In this document: positions 7,666 to 15,007 of the stretch, piece by piece | Layout of the letters: the number at the start of each line of letters is the position of its first letter | How positions within the stretch are numbered: position 1 is the stretch's first letter | NCBI GenBank assembly: GCA_022736605.1 | Contig: DZDB01000030.1 | Span: forward strand, 1-16,938 | Direction: 5' to 3' | DNA length: 16,938 nt | Source: Sideroxydans lithotrophicus | GTDB taxonomy: Bacteria > Pseudomonadota > Gammaproteobacteria > Burkholderiales > Sulfuriferulaceae | The notes under the pieces: generated by a model | Told to the model about the DNA's origin: nothing | Seen by the model: only the letters and a program-made list of their open reading frames with translations | The model's database searches: none | Program-made: the position numbers and the translations under genes

Positions 7666-7935
7666 ATGCGTAAGATTGCTTATTTGTTTGCCGTCGCCGG
7701 ATTCACCTTCGCCAGTCAGGCATGGGCGGGTCCACAGTGCACGACCGAGCCAAAAACAAAATGGCAGGACGCCAAAGTGTTTGAAGCCGAACTGGCAAAA
7801 ACCTATCGCATCAAAAAATTCAAGATCACCAGCGGCAATTGCTACGAGATCTATGGCCGTGACCAGCAAGGCAAAAAGGTCGAAATTTACTTCAACCCGG
7901 TTGACGGCAAAATCGTCAAACAGGAAAGCAAGTAA
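7666..7935 (+). CDS. Small secreted PepSY-like protein
   Basis: 89 residues. A signal peptide (MRKIAYLFAV..., likely cleavage after the AWA at 19-21) is followed by a mature domain of about 68 residues. It resembles the PepSY fold: a helix (WQDAKVFEAELAKTYRIKKFKI), then strands ending YEIYGRDQQGKKVEIYFNPVDGKIVKQ. The closing 'yf.p.dGkiv' pattern is the most diagnostic part. Two cysteines (C25, C59) could form a disulfide; there is no CxxCH haem motif. The ATG at 7666 is preferred to the upstream in-frame TTG at 7651, because it starts the signal peptide and follows a GGAA at 9 bases. The cytochrome b561-family gene follows after 20 bp, and PepSY proteins are often paired with b-type cytochromes. 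A role in electron transfer or metal reduction is inference. Confidence 0.8.
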   Translation: MRKIAYLFAVAGFTFASQAWAGPQCTTEPKTKWQDAKVFEAELAKTYRIKKFKITSGNCYEIYGRDQQGKKVEIYFNPVDGKIVKQESK

Positions 7936-7955
7936 TCCGGCTTCGGGTGCATACC

Positions 7956-8501
7956 ATGTTATCGGGCAGCCCGGCTGTGCCCGTGCAACGGGTCAAGGCC
8001 ATCGATCTGCCGGTGCGTCTGTTCCATTGGCTTGCGGTGCTGAGTTTCAGTCTTGCCTATCTGCTGGCCGACCAATATCGTGAGCTGCACCAATGGCTGG
8101 GCTACGGGCTGGCAGGATTGCTGACGCTGCGGCTGGTGTGGGGTGTGTTTGGCAGCCGCAATGCGCGTTTCGTTACCCTGTTCAACAGCGTGCGCACACT
8201 GCCGCGCTATCTGCGCCAGATGTTGCGCCGCGAGGAAGGCTACACGCTGACATATAACCCGCTTGGTGCCCTGATGGTGGTGCTGATGCTGTTGACCATG
8301 GGTGGTATTGCGTTGACCGGCCATCTGTTGACCACCGACGCCTATTGGGGCGATGACGCCATGTCCGACCTGCACACGCTGCTGATTAACGGCATGCTGG
8401 CCTGGATCGCCCTGCACCTGCTGGGCGTGCTCTACGCCAGCCTGCGCCAGCGTCAGAACCTCCCGCGCGCCATGATTGACGGCTACAAGCGTACAGACTG
8501 A
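7956..8501 (+). CDS. Cytochrome b561-family membrane protein (di-haem b type)
   Basis: 181 residues from the ATG at 7956; a GTG at 7947 would add three residues. Four membrane helices are visible at about 23-39, 45-65, 105-122 and 143-163. Histidines H24 (RLFHW), H45 (ELHQWLGY), H140 (DLHTLL) and H154 (ALHLLGV) lie where the cytochrome b561 / Ni-Fe hydrogenase b-subunit family (PF01292) places its haem ligands. The family moves electrons between quinol and a soluble or periplasmic partner. No hydrogenase or other oxidoreductase gene is adjacent; the immediate partner is the secreted PepSY protein 20 bp upstream. Its physiological substrate cannot be read from the sequence. Confidence 0.85.
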   Translation: MLSGSPAVPVQRVKAIDLPVRLFHWLAVLSFSLAYLLADQYRELHQWLGYGLAGLLTLRLVWGVFGSRNARFVTLFNSVRTLPRYLRQMLRREEGYTLTYNPLGALMVVLMLLTMGGIALTGHLLTTDAYWGDDAMSDLHTLLINGMLAWIALHLLGVLYASLRQRQNLPRAMIDGYKRTD

Positions 8502-8551
8502 GGCTGGAGGTGAGTCGGGTACAATGGCGTACTGACTAAACGAGACACCTC

Positions 8552-9484
8552 ATGGCTGACATCAAACTGCACAAAGGCGAGGCCAAAACCGCGCGCATCC
8601 CGATCAAGATCGTGCCGCAGGAACGGCTCAAAATGCCGTCCTGGATTCGCGCCAAATCGCCCAATTCGCCCGAAGTGGCGGCGCTCAAAGCCATCCTGCG
8701 TGAGCAAAAGTTGCATACTGTGTGCGAAGAGGCGTCCTGTCCCAACCTCGGTGAATGCTTCCGGCACGGCACCGCCACCTTCATGATCCTCGGTGACCTG
8801 TGCACACGGCGCTGCCCGTTCTGCGACGTCGGCCACGGCAAACCTCTGCCGCCTGATGTCGACGAACCCGCGCATCTGGCGCACACCATCGCCGCGATGC
8901 AACTTAAATACGTCGTCATTACCAGCGTTGATCGCGATGATCTGCGCGATGGTGGCGCCAGCCACTTTGCCGACTGCATCCGTGCGGTGCGCGCGGCCGC
9001 GCCGACTACCCGCATCGAAATTCTCACGCCGGATTTTCGCGGTCGCATTGACGTCGCGCTCGACATCCTCGCCAGCGCGCCACCCGACGTGATGAACCAC
9101 AATCTCGAAACCGTGCCGCGCCTGTACAAAGCCGCCCGCCCCGGCGCCGACTATGCCCATTCGCTGCAACTGCTGCGTGACTTCAAGGCGCAGCATCCCG
9201 ACATTCCGACCAAATCCGGCATCATGGTCGGCCTCGGCGAAACCGACGCCGAAGTGCTCGACGTCATGCGCGATCTGCGCACCCACAGCGTTGATATGCT
9301 GACCATCGGCCAATACCTGCAACCGTCCAGCCACCACATTCCGCTGACCCGCTACGTCACGCCGGAGCAGTTCGCCGTGTTCGAAGCCGCCGCTATCGAG
9401 ATGGGCTTCAAGCACGCCGCCTGTGGACCTATGGTCCGTAGCAGTTACCATGCGGATCAGCAGGCGCAGGGCGTGACGGGGTAA
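8552..9484 (+). CDS. lipA: Lipoyl synthase, radical SAM enzyme
   Basis: 310 residues, close to the 321 of E. coli LipA. It inserts two sulfurs into protein-bound octanoyl groups made by LipB, giving lipoyl cofactors. Both iron-sulfur sites are complete. The auxiliary cluster that donates sulfur is bound by C58, C63 and C69 (CEEASCPNLGEC). The radical SAM cluster is bound by C84, C88 and C91 (CTRRCPFC). The C-terminal RSSY motif (296-299), which supplies the serine ligand to the auxiliary cluster, is also intact. The gene is 50 bp downstream of the cytochrome gene on the same strand. It may be cotranscribed with it or use a weak promoter in that gap. A convergent gene begins 42 bp after its stop. 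Confidence 0.97.
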   Translation: MADIKLHKGEAKTARIPIKIVPQERLKMPSWIRAKSPNSPEVAALKAILREQKLHTVCEEASCPNLGECFRHGTATFMILGDLCTRRCPFCDVGHGKPLPPDVDEPAHLAHTIAAMQLKYVVITSVDRDDLRDGGASHFADCIRAVRAAAPTTRIEILTPDFRGRIDVALDILASAPPDVMNHNLETVPRLYKAARPGADYAHSLQLLRDFKAQHPDIPTKSGIMVGLGETDAEVLDVMRDLRTHSVDMLTIGQYLQPSSHHIPLTRYVTPEQFAVFEAAAIEMGFKHAACGPMVRSSYHADQQAQGVTG

Positions 9485-9526
9485 GTCGGGCGTATTGAAT
9501 TTGGCCGGTTTGATGCCGAAAGGCGT

Positions 9527-11713
9527 TTAACTCCTGCTCGACGCAGCCAGGCTGACGTGATTCGTCAGCAGCGCGGTAGCGGCCTGTGCATCAAGCGGTT
9601 CGCTGAACAGGTAGCCCTGCATTTCATCGCATTCCATGCGACGCAGGAATGCCAGCTGGTTCTCGGTTTCCACGCCTTCGGCGATCAGGTTGAGTTTGAG
9701 CCCCTTGGCCATGGCGATGATCGCCGTGACGATTGAGGTGTCGCCATCACGTTCGATATCGGCGATGAATGACTGGTCGATCTTGATGGTGTGGATCGGG
9801 AATTTTTTCAGGTAGGTCAAAGAGGAATAACCGGTACCAAAATCGTCAATGGCAATCTTGATGCCACCTGCACTCAGTTGTTTGAGTTTTTCGACGGTGT
9901 GCTCAACGTCTTTCATGATGAGGTTTTCGGTAATTTCCACTTCCAGCAGGCTGCTGTGCAGGTCGTGCTGGTTGAGCGCGGTATGGATGTGTTCGACAAA
10001 TTGGGGTTGCTCGATCTGACGCGGTGAAATATTGATCGCCAGGCGCACCGGCGACAGGCCGAGTTCTTTCCAGGTCTTGAGCTGGTGGCAGGCGGTATTC
10101 AGCATCCAGTCACCCAGTTGGGTAATCAGCCCGGTTTCTTCTGCCAGCGGAATAAAATCGGACGGTGAAATCAGGCCGCGTACCGGGTGCAGCCAGCGCA
10201 TCAGGCACTCAAACCCTACCACCTGACCACTATTCAGATCTACTTGCGGCTGATAGTAGGTGACGAACTGATCGCGTTCCAACGCGTGACGTAAATCGTT
10301 TTCCAGCGACAGGCGGTTGGACAGCGGGGCGCTCATGCCCTCATGAAACAGCTGGCAGTTAGCGCGTCCACAGGTTTTGGCGTGGTACAGCGCAATATCG
10401 GCGTGCTTGATCAGGCTGTCGCCGGTCTCGCCATCCTCGGGAAAAATAGACACGCCGATACTGACGGTAGAGAACAATTCGCGGTTGCCGATATTGAATG
10501 GACGGTTGAGTGCAGCGATGACCTTGTCGGCAATGCCGATGACGGTGTCGCTGCCGACCAGTTTGGGCAGTAGCAGGCTGAATTCATCGCCACCCATGCG
10601 CGCCAGCGTGTCGCCCTCACGCAGGCAAGCGCGCAGGCGTGAGCCGACTGCCAGCAGCAATTCATCTCCGAACACATGGCCTAGCGTATCGTTGACCAGT
10701 TTGAAGTGATCCAGATCCAGACACATGACGGCAAATTTTTCGCCGTTGCGGCGCGCCTGGGCAATCGCCAGATTGAGATGATCCTTGTACAGTGCGCGGT
10801 TGGGTAAACCGGTGAGCAAGTCGTGATAAGCCTGGTAATAAATCGTCTCTTCGGCTTTTTTGCGTTCGCTCAGGTCTTTTGCTACGCCATAAGTACCGAG
10901 ATAGCGCGAAGCGAATTTATTGTCGGTTTCTTCATACATGCCGATGGCGTTCAACTCGACTGTGACTGATTTGCTCTCCAGATTGTGCGGGCGGCAGGCC
11001 TTGCAGCGCAGGCGCAGTTCGGTGTAGCGCGTTGCGCGCTTGCCGGTACGGCGTTCATTGAATACATACTGCGCACGGCTGATATCGTCCGGATGGATCA
11101 AGCTGGAAAAGTGCTGCCCGACCAGTTCACTTGGGGTGTAACCGAGCAGCGATTCGACCCGGTCATTGACGAAACTGAAATGGCCTTCACCATCCAGCGT
11201 GTAGATGAAATCCGGCGAGCTGTTGACCAGAAAACGGTGCCATTTTTCTGACTGCTCCATCTGTTGCAGAATGGAGCGATTTTCCAGTTCCAGGCGGCGG
11301 CGCTGCAACACATTGCCGACACGTTTGAGCAGTTCATCTGCCTGATAGGGTTTGCGCAGAAAATCCTGCGCGCCGCCGCGCAGGGCGTCGATGACAGAAT
11401 CCACCGAATCGTCGCCGCTAACGACGATGACTGGCGTGTCCAGGCCGCGGCGGGCGATGAAATCCAGTACCTCGGTGCCGTGTACGTCTGGCATGTACAG
11501 ATCCAGCAGGATGGCATCGAATTGTTGTCGCGCGATTTGCACCAGCGCATCGCGCCCATTGCGCGCGACGCTGGCTTCATAACCGTTGTGCTGCAAAATA
11601 TCGCGCAGACTGTCGCGCAGCAAGGGTTCGTCATCGACCACCAGGATCCTCGGCGTGGTATAGACCTTGTGCACTTCGCCCGCAATAATGCGCTGCTTTA
11701 ATTCCGCCAGCAT
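9527..11713 (-). CDS. REC-PAS-GGDEF-EAL response regulator (c-di-GMP turnover)
   Basis: 728 residues, no membrane segment. Domains in order: receiver at about 20-135 with acidic D27/D28, phosphoacceptor D71, S99 and K121; a PAS domain at about 155-285; GGDEF at about 295-455; EAL at about 465-715. The cyclase motif GGDEF (374-378) is intact, with an RxxD inhibitory site (R365-D368) five residues before it. In the phosphodiesterase domain the signature reads E502-C-L rather than EAL. The catalytic Glu and the other usual residues are still visible (N561, ExTE at 593-596, D623-D624, K644, E680). The protein probably makes or degrades c-di-GMP under control of phosphorylation; which activity dominates is unknown. 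A CxxC lies at 237-240 in the PAS region. An AAGGAT ribosome binding site precedes the ATG, and the kinase gene ends 20 bp upstream. Confidence 0.93.
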   Translation of the reverse strand: MLAELKQRIIAGEVHKVYTTPRILVVDDEPLLRDSLRDILQHNGYEASVARNGRDALVQIARQQFDAILLDLYMPDVHGTEVLDFIARRGLDTPVIVVSGDDSVDSVIDALRGGAQDFLRKPYQADELLKRVGNVLQRRRLELENRSILQQMEQSEKWHRFLVNSSPDFIYTLDGEGHFSFVNDRVESLLGYTPSELVGQHFSSLIHPDDISRAQYVFNERRTGKRATRYTELRLRCKACRPHNLESKSVTVELNAIGMYEETDNKFASRYLGTYGVAKDLSERKKAEETIYYQAYHDLLTGLPNRALYKDHLNLAIAQARRNGEKFAVMCLDLDHFKLVNDTLGHVFGDELLLAVGSRLRACLREGDTLARMGGDEFSLLLPKLVGSDTVIGIADKVIAALNRPFNIGNRELFSTVSIGVSIFPEDGETGDSLIKHADIALYHAKTCGRANCQLFHEGMSAPLSNRLSLENDLRHALERDQFVTYYQPQVDLNSGQVVGFECLMRWLHPVRGLISPSDFIPLAEETGLITQLGDWMLNTACHQLKTWKELGLSPVRLAINISPRQIEQPQFVEHIHTALNQHDLHSSLLEVEITENLIMKDVEHTVEKLKQLSAGGIKIAIDDFGTGYSSLTYLKKFPIHTIKIDQSFIADIERDGDTSIVTAIIAMAKGLKLNLIAEGVETENQLAFLRRMECDEMQGYLFSEPLDAQAATALLTNHVSLAASSRS

Positions 11714-11733
11714 GCTGTTTTATCCTTTCGGTT

Positions 11734-13860
11734 TCATGCCTGTTTTACTGGCAAGCGAACGATGAATGCCGTACCCACTGGCATGGCTTCACATTCGATG
11801 CTCCCGCCCAAACCCCGCACCAGGCCATTGACGATAGCCAGCCCCAGGCCTGCATGATCGCCACCCTTGCGCGTGGCAACCGGCTGAAACAAGCGGCTGC
11901 GAATCGCTTCGGGTATGCCTTGACCGGTGTCTTCGATGCGCAATTCAACGCCGACATCCTTGCCGATTTGTGTACGCAGGGAAGCGACGCGCAAATTCCC
12001 GCCTTCGGGCATGGCTTCGACCGCATTTTTAATCAAATTCTGCAAAATCTGCTTGAGCTGACCTGCATCGGTTTGCAACACCGGCAAATCTGCCGCCAGC
12101 AGTGTTTGCACCTGCACCCGCGCCGGTTCAATCAGTGTCGGCTTGAGCAGGCTCAGCATGTCGATCACGGTGCGATTGAGGTCGATGTTCGCGACCAGCT
12201 TGGGCGCGAACCCCTGGCCACCGAGCAAACCCTTGAGCATGCTGCCGACGCGGTCGATTTCGTCCGAGATGATTTTCAGTTCAGCGTGCGCCGCGTCATC
12301 CTGCGGTAATTTCATGCCGACGATGCGTAAATAGTTTTTGATGATGCTGAGCGGGTTGTTCACCTCGTGCAGTATCTTGCGCGCCTGTTCGGCGCGCGGT
12401 GGTGTGGCTGCGGATTTGGGCGACAGCTTGGCAGCCAGCGCGCTGCCTGCCTGCTGCCCCAGTCGCGCCAGCACCGGCAAGCGCAGCGTCAGTTGTTCGA
12501 CCTCCTCAGCACTGATTGCGCATACCGCCAGACCGATGGCTTTGCCTGCATTCAGCAGTGGCAGACCGAGCATGCCGACATCCCCTGCCAGGTTCATGAC
12601 TTGCTCATCCAGTACCGTCAACTGGGGCGTCGGTGCTTGCAGGCTGTGCCACGGACGACCCTGTTGCAGCGCACGCGCCAGCAGGCTGTGCGTATCTTCT
12701 ACAGCGATCTGGATCTGCCCGGCCAGGCTATGCGCGCCCTCGCCAATGCCCTGTAACACGCCGTCCCGGCTACTCGGTAAAAACAGCACGACCGACTTCA
12801 GCCCAAACAGCGCGTGCAGATTGTGCCGCAACGCGTTTTGCCAGGCGGCCAGATCGGGCGCGCTGAACAAACTGTTTTTTGCGCCTTGCAAGGCAACCAT
12901 GTCGCGCACGCGCTCGGCCAGCTGCTGTGGCAATGCCTGCTCCGCCAGCGCCTGCGGCGTTGCGGGTGTGCGCGCTACATCCGCGCGAAACCGGCGACGC
13001 TCGCTTTCTGTGTCGTTATTGGGTGACGTCAAAGCGGCTTCGGTTTGCGGCGCGACTGCCAATGCGGTTTCTGCTTCAGCCAGCTGGGTGCGTGCCTGTT
13101 GCTGAAGCAGGCGTGCGTCGTCTAAAGACAGGCTCAATAACGCCAACATAGCCGGATCGAGCGGCGTTTCCGCTGCGACTTCGGCCAGATAATGTGCCAC
13201 GCTGACAATCCGTACCAGCGCATGTGCATTCATCAGCCGTTGTGGTGATTCGTGGTGATAACGGATGGCGTCAGCCAGAAAAGACTGGCGTCCCCAGCTT
13301 TGCGCCACGGTGGCACCTGCCTGGGCATGGTTGATTTTCAGTTCGCGGGTTTCGCGTGCCAGCAACGCGGCCTCATCGTCTGCACCGTGCATGGCATGGA
13401 GATAGGCGGTCGGATTGTGTGACCATAATATTGGCCGTCCGATGTCGTGCAGCAACCCGGCCAGATAGGCTTCATCGCCATCGGCGTACATCGCTTTGCT
13501 GGCCAATGCGCGTGCCAGATGAGCGCTCAGCAGGGCATGCCGCCAGCGTTGTTTGATTTCGTCCAGCCCCACTCCCGGCGTAGCGTGTGCGGCATGGTTC
13601 AACGCCGCATTCAAAGCCAGTTCGCGGATATCATCTACGTTCAGCGTCGCAAATGCCATGGACAGCGCACCGCCTTGTGCGCCCGTTTTGATCGGACGTG
13701 CGTTGGCGGATGCCAGTACCTGGGCGGTTAGCGCCTGATCTTGTTGCAGCAAAGCAAGCATTTCGTCGAGTTGAGCCTCTTCCTGGTCGCAAATGACCAA
13801 TAGCTTGAGCAGCAGATGCGGGAGCGCGGGGAGCAGCGTGATGTCGAATTTTTGAAGCAT
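11734..13860 (-). CDS. HDOD-GAF-like soluble sensor histidine kinase
   Basis: 708 residues from the ATG at 13860. Upstream in-frame codons exist at 13881 (ATG) and 13887 (GTG). The second lies upstream of the predicted transcription start and the first practically at it, while a GGGAG stands before 13860. The N-terminal HDOD domain (about 5-225) keeps HD-type residues H138-D139 (GLLHDIG), H178 and H202-H203. A low-complexity linker follows, then a region resembling GAF (about 315-475). The kinase core has phosphoacceptor H498 (LHEVNNPLSI), N-box QNLIKNAVEAM, G1 DTGQGIP (644-650) and G2 GLGLA (671-675), so catalysis looks intact. There are no membrane helices, implying a cytoplasmic signal. 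The response regulator gene follows after 20 bp and is the obvious phosphotransfer partner. Confidence 0.9.
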   Translation of the reverse strand: MLQKFDITLLPALPHLLLKLLVICDQEEAQLDEMLALLQQDQALTAQVLASANARPIKTGAQGGALSMAFATLNVDDIRELALNAALNHAAHATPGVGLDEIKQRWRHALLSAHLARALASKAMYADGDEAYLAGLLHDIGRPILWSHNPTAYLHAMHGADDEAALLARETRELKINHAQAGATVAQSWGRQSFLADAIRYHHESPQRLMNAHALVRIVSVAHYLAEVAAETPLDPAMLALLSLSLDDARLLQQQARTQLAEAETALAVAPQTEAALTSPNNDTESERRRFRADVARTPATPQALAEQALPQQLAERVRDMVALQGAKNSLFSAPDLAAWQNALRHNLHALFGLKSVVLFLPSSRDGVLQGIGEGAHSLAGQIQIAVEDTHSLLARALQQGRPWHSLQAPTPQLTVLDEQVMNLAGDVGMLGLPLLNAGKAIGLAVCAISAEEVEQLTLRLPVLARLGQQAGSALAAKLSPKSAATPPRAEQARKILHEVNNPLSIIKNYLRIVGMKLPQDDAAHAELKIISDEIDRVGSMLKGLLGGQGFAPKLVANIDLNRTVIDMLSLLKPTLIEPARVQVQTLLAADLPVLQTDAGQLKQILQNLIKNAVEAMPEGGNLRVASLRTQIGKDVGVELRIEDTGQGIPEAIRSRLFQPVATRKGGDHAGLGLAIVNGLVRGLGGSIECEAMPVGTAFIVRLPVKQA

Positions 13861-13888
13861 GTTATTAACGACTTCTCCCATTACCACA

Positions 13889-13918
13889 TTTATAATTTGA
13901 TTTCATCATTGTTGTCAA
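13889..13918 (-). promoter_or_regulatory. Sigma70 promoter of the kinase/c-di-GMP regulator operon
   Basis: Read on the minus strand, a perfect TTGACA (13918-13913) is followed after 18 bp by TATAAA (13894-13889, 5/6 to consensus). TTATAA at 17 bp is an alternative -10. Transcription should begin near 13882, giving a leader of about 20 bases before the ATG at 13860. Confidence 0.65.
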
Positions 13919-13929
13919 TGAAAACCTGT

Positions 13930-13971
13930 TTAGCGCATGAACTTAAAATAGTTTTTAATTTGTTTCGCTAA
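13930..13971. promoter_or_regulatory. 42-bp two-part symmetric dyad in the divergent intergenic region
   Basis: Two inverted repeats share one centre at 13950.5. The outer arms are TTAGCG (13930-13935) and CGCTAA (13966-13971). The inner arms are TTAAAA (13943-13948) and TTTTAA (13953-13958). All four six-base arms match exactly, with equal 7-base gaps on both sides. The site lies just upstream of the kinase -35 element, at about -48 to -89, and 53-94 bases before the pbpG start. This placement suits an operator for a dimer or tetramer, but the binding protein is not known. No U-run follows in either direction, so a terminator is unlikely. Confidence 0.45.
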
Positions 13972-14023
13972 GTACCGAATTTTTTGCTACATTTGTCACT
14001 AATCTATCTCGTCAATTGATGCC

Positions 14024-14971
14024 ATGAACCTGCCGCGTCTCGTTATGCTATGCGCCATGCTGATGCCGTTTGTCTGGTCAGGCGCGCACGCCAGAACACC
14101 TCACTTACAACAGCTCGCTGAAATCGCACCCGCCAATCTTGAAGAACCCCAGCTTAACGCGCTGTCCGCGCTGGTGCTCAATCAGGGCAACGGCGAGTTG
14201 CTGTACCGTAAAAACATCGACGTCGAAACGCCGATTGCCTCAATCACCAAACTCATGACCGCGATGGTGATGCTGGATGCCCATCTACCCATGGATGCCC
14301 CCATCACCATCAGTACCGAGGATATCGACACCTTGCGTCACAGTGGTTCACGCCTCGCTGTAGGCACCACGCTGAGCCGCAGTGAAATGCTGCACTTGGC
14401 GCTGATTGCTTCGGAAAACCGTGCGGCCTACGCGCTGGCACGCACCTATCCGGGTGGGATCACGCGCTTTATTGCCGCGATGAATAACAAAGCGCGCAAA
14501 CTGCAAATGATGCATACCCGCTTTGAAGACCCTACTGGCCTGACCAGCAATAACCGTTCCACTGCCGAGGATCTGGCAAAACTGGTCGATGCTGCCTGCA
14601 AATACCCGCAGATTCGCGACATTACAACCACTGGCACCTATGAAATTGCACGGCCTGCACTGGTCAGGGTGGGACACAAACGCAAGAAAGAATGGCGACA
14701 TGTCGTGCGACGTGTCGAGTTTCATAACACCAACCGTCTGGTGCGCGATGGCAACTGGAATATCGAACTGTCTAAAACCGGCTTTATCAATGAGGCCGGG
14801 CACTGTCTGGTGATGCAGGCAAAAATCGCCAACAAGCAGGTCATTATCGTGCTGCTCGACACGTATGGAAAATACTCCCGGATTGCCGACGCCGAACGCA
14901 TCAAAACCTGGCTGGAACAGCGTAACGAAGGGCGTGTTGCACTCAAACTGGATCGTATGAACGGCGTTTAA
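14024..14971 (+). CDS. pbpG: D-alanyl-D-alanine endopeptidase, PBP7 type
   Basis: 315 residues. PBP7-type enzymes are periplasmic D,D-endopeptidases that cut peptide cross-links in peptidoglycan. The N-terminus is a signal peptide ending near AHA (21-23). The active-site triad is intact: S73-I-T-K76, S130-E-N132 followed by RAAYALARTYPGG, and K251-T-G253. The SEN motif, the YPGG stretch and the PTGL...STAEDLAKL segment point to PbpG rather than the PBP5 carboxypeptidases. It also lacks the C-terminal domain and anchor helix seen in dacA of this same window. No convincing Shine-Dalgarno sequence or sigma70 promoter was found upstream, although the 163-bp divergent region must contain its promoter. 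Confidence 0.94.
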   Translation: MNLPRLVMLCAMLMPFVWSGAHARTPHLQQLAEIAPANLEEPQLNALSALVLNQGNGELLYRKNIDVETPIASITKLMTAMVMLDAHLPMDAPITISTEDIDTLRHSGSRLAVGTTLSRSEMLHLALIASENRAAYALARTYPGGITRFIAAMNNKARKLQMMHTRFEDPTGLTSNNRSTAEDLAKLVDAACKYPQIRDITTTGTYEIARPALVRVGHKRKKEWRHVVRRVEFHNTNRLVRDGNWNIELSKTGFINEAGHCLVMQAKIANKQVIIVLLDTYGKYSRIADAERIKTWLEQRNEGRVALKLDRMNGV

Positions 14972-14996
14972 CGCGCAGGCTGGCTACGCGCAGGCT
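14971..14996 (+). repeat. Short 11-bp direct repeat, 15-bp period
   Basis: ACGCGCAGGCT occurs at 14971-14981 and again at 14986-14996, separated by GGCT. The repeat fills most of the gap between the pbpG stop and the transporter start. It most likely reflects a small local duplication; no function is evident. Confidence 0.8.
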
Positions 14997-15007
14997 CGTT
15001 GCACTGT

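Noticed and set aside
8520..8525. TACAAT as a -10 box for lipA
   Set aside because: The hexamer is good, but nothing like a -35 element lies 16-18 bp upstream, so it is not listed as a promoter.
9485..9526. Terminator between lipA and the convergent response regulator gene
   Set aside because: Only a 3-bp GCC-GAAA-GGC stem with no adequate U-run is present; too weak in both directions.
12338..13105. Plus-strand 255-codon frame inside the kinase gene
   Set aside because: Cys/Ser/Arg-rich translation with no recognisable domain, opposite a kinase with all its motifs.
13861..13887. Upstream starts for the kinase (ATG 13881, GTG 13887)
   Set aside because: They lie at or before the predicted transcription start and lack a ribosome binding site.
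14971..14996. Repeat as an attachment site or mobile-element footprint
   Set aside because: Only 11 bp with no integrase, transposase or target duplication nearby.
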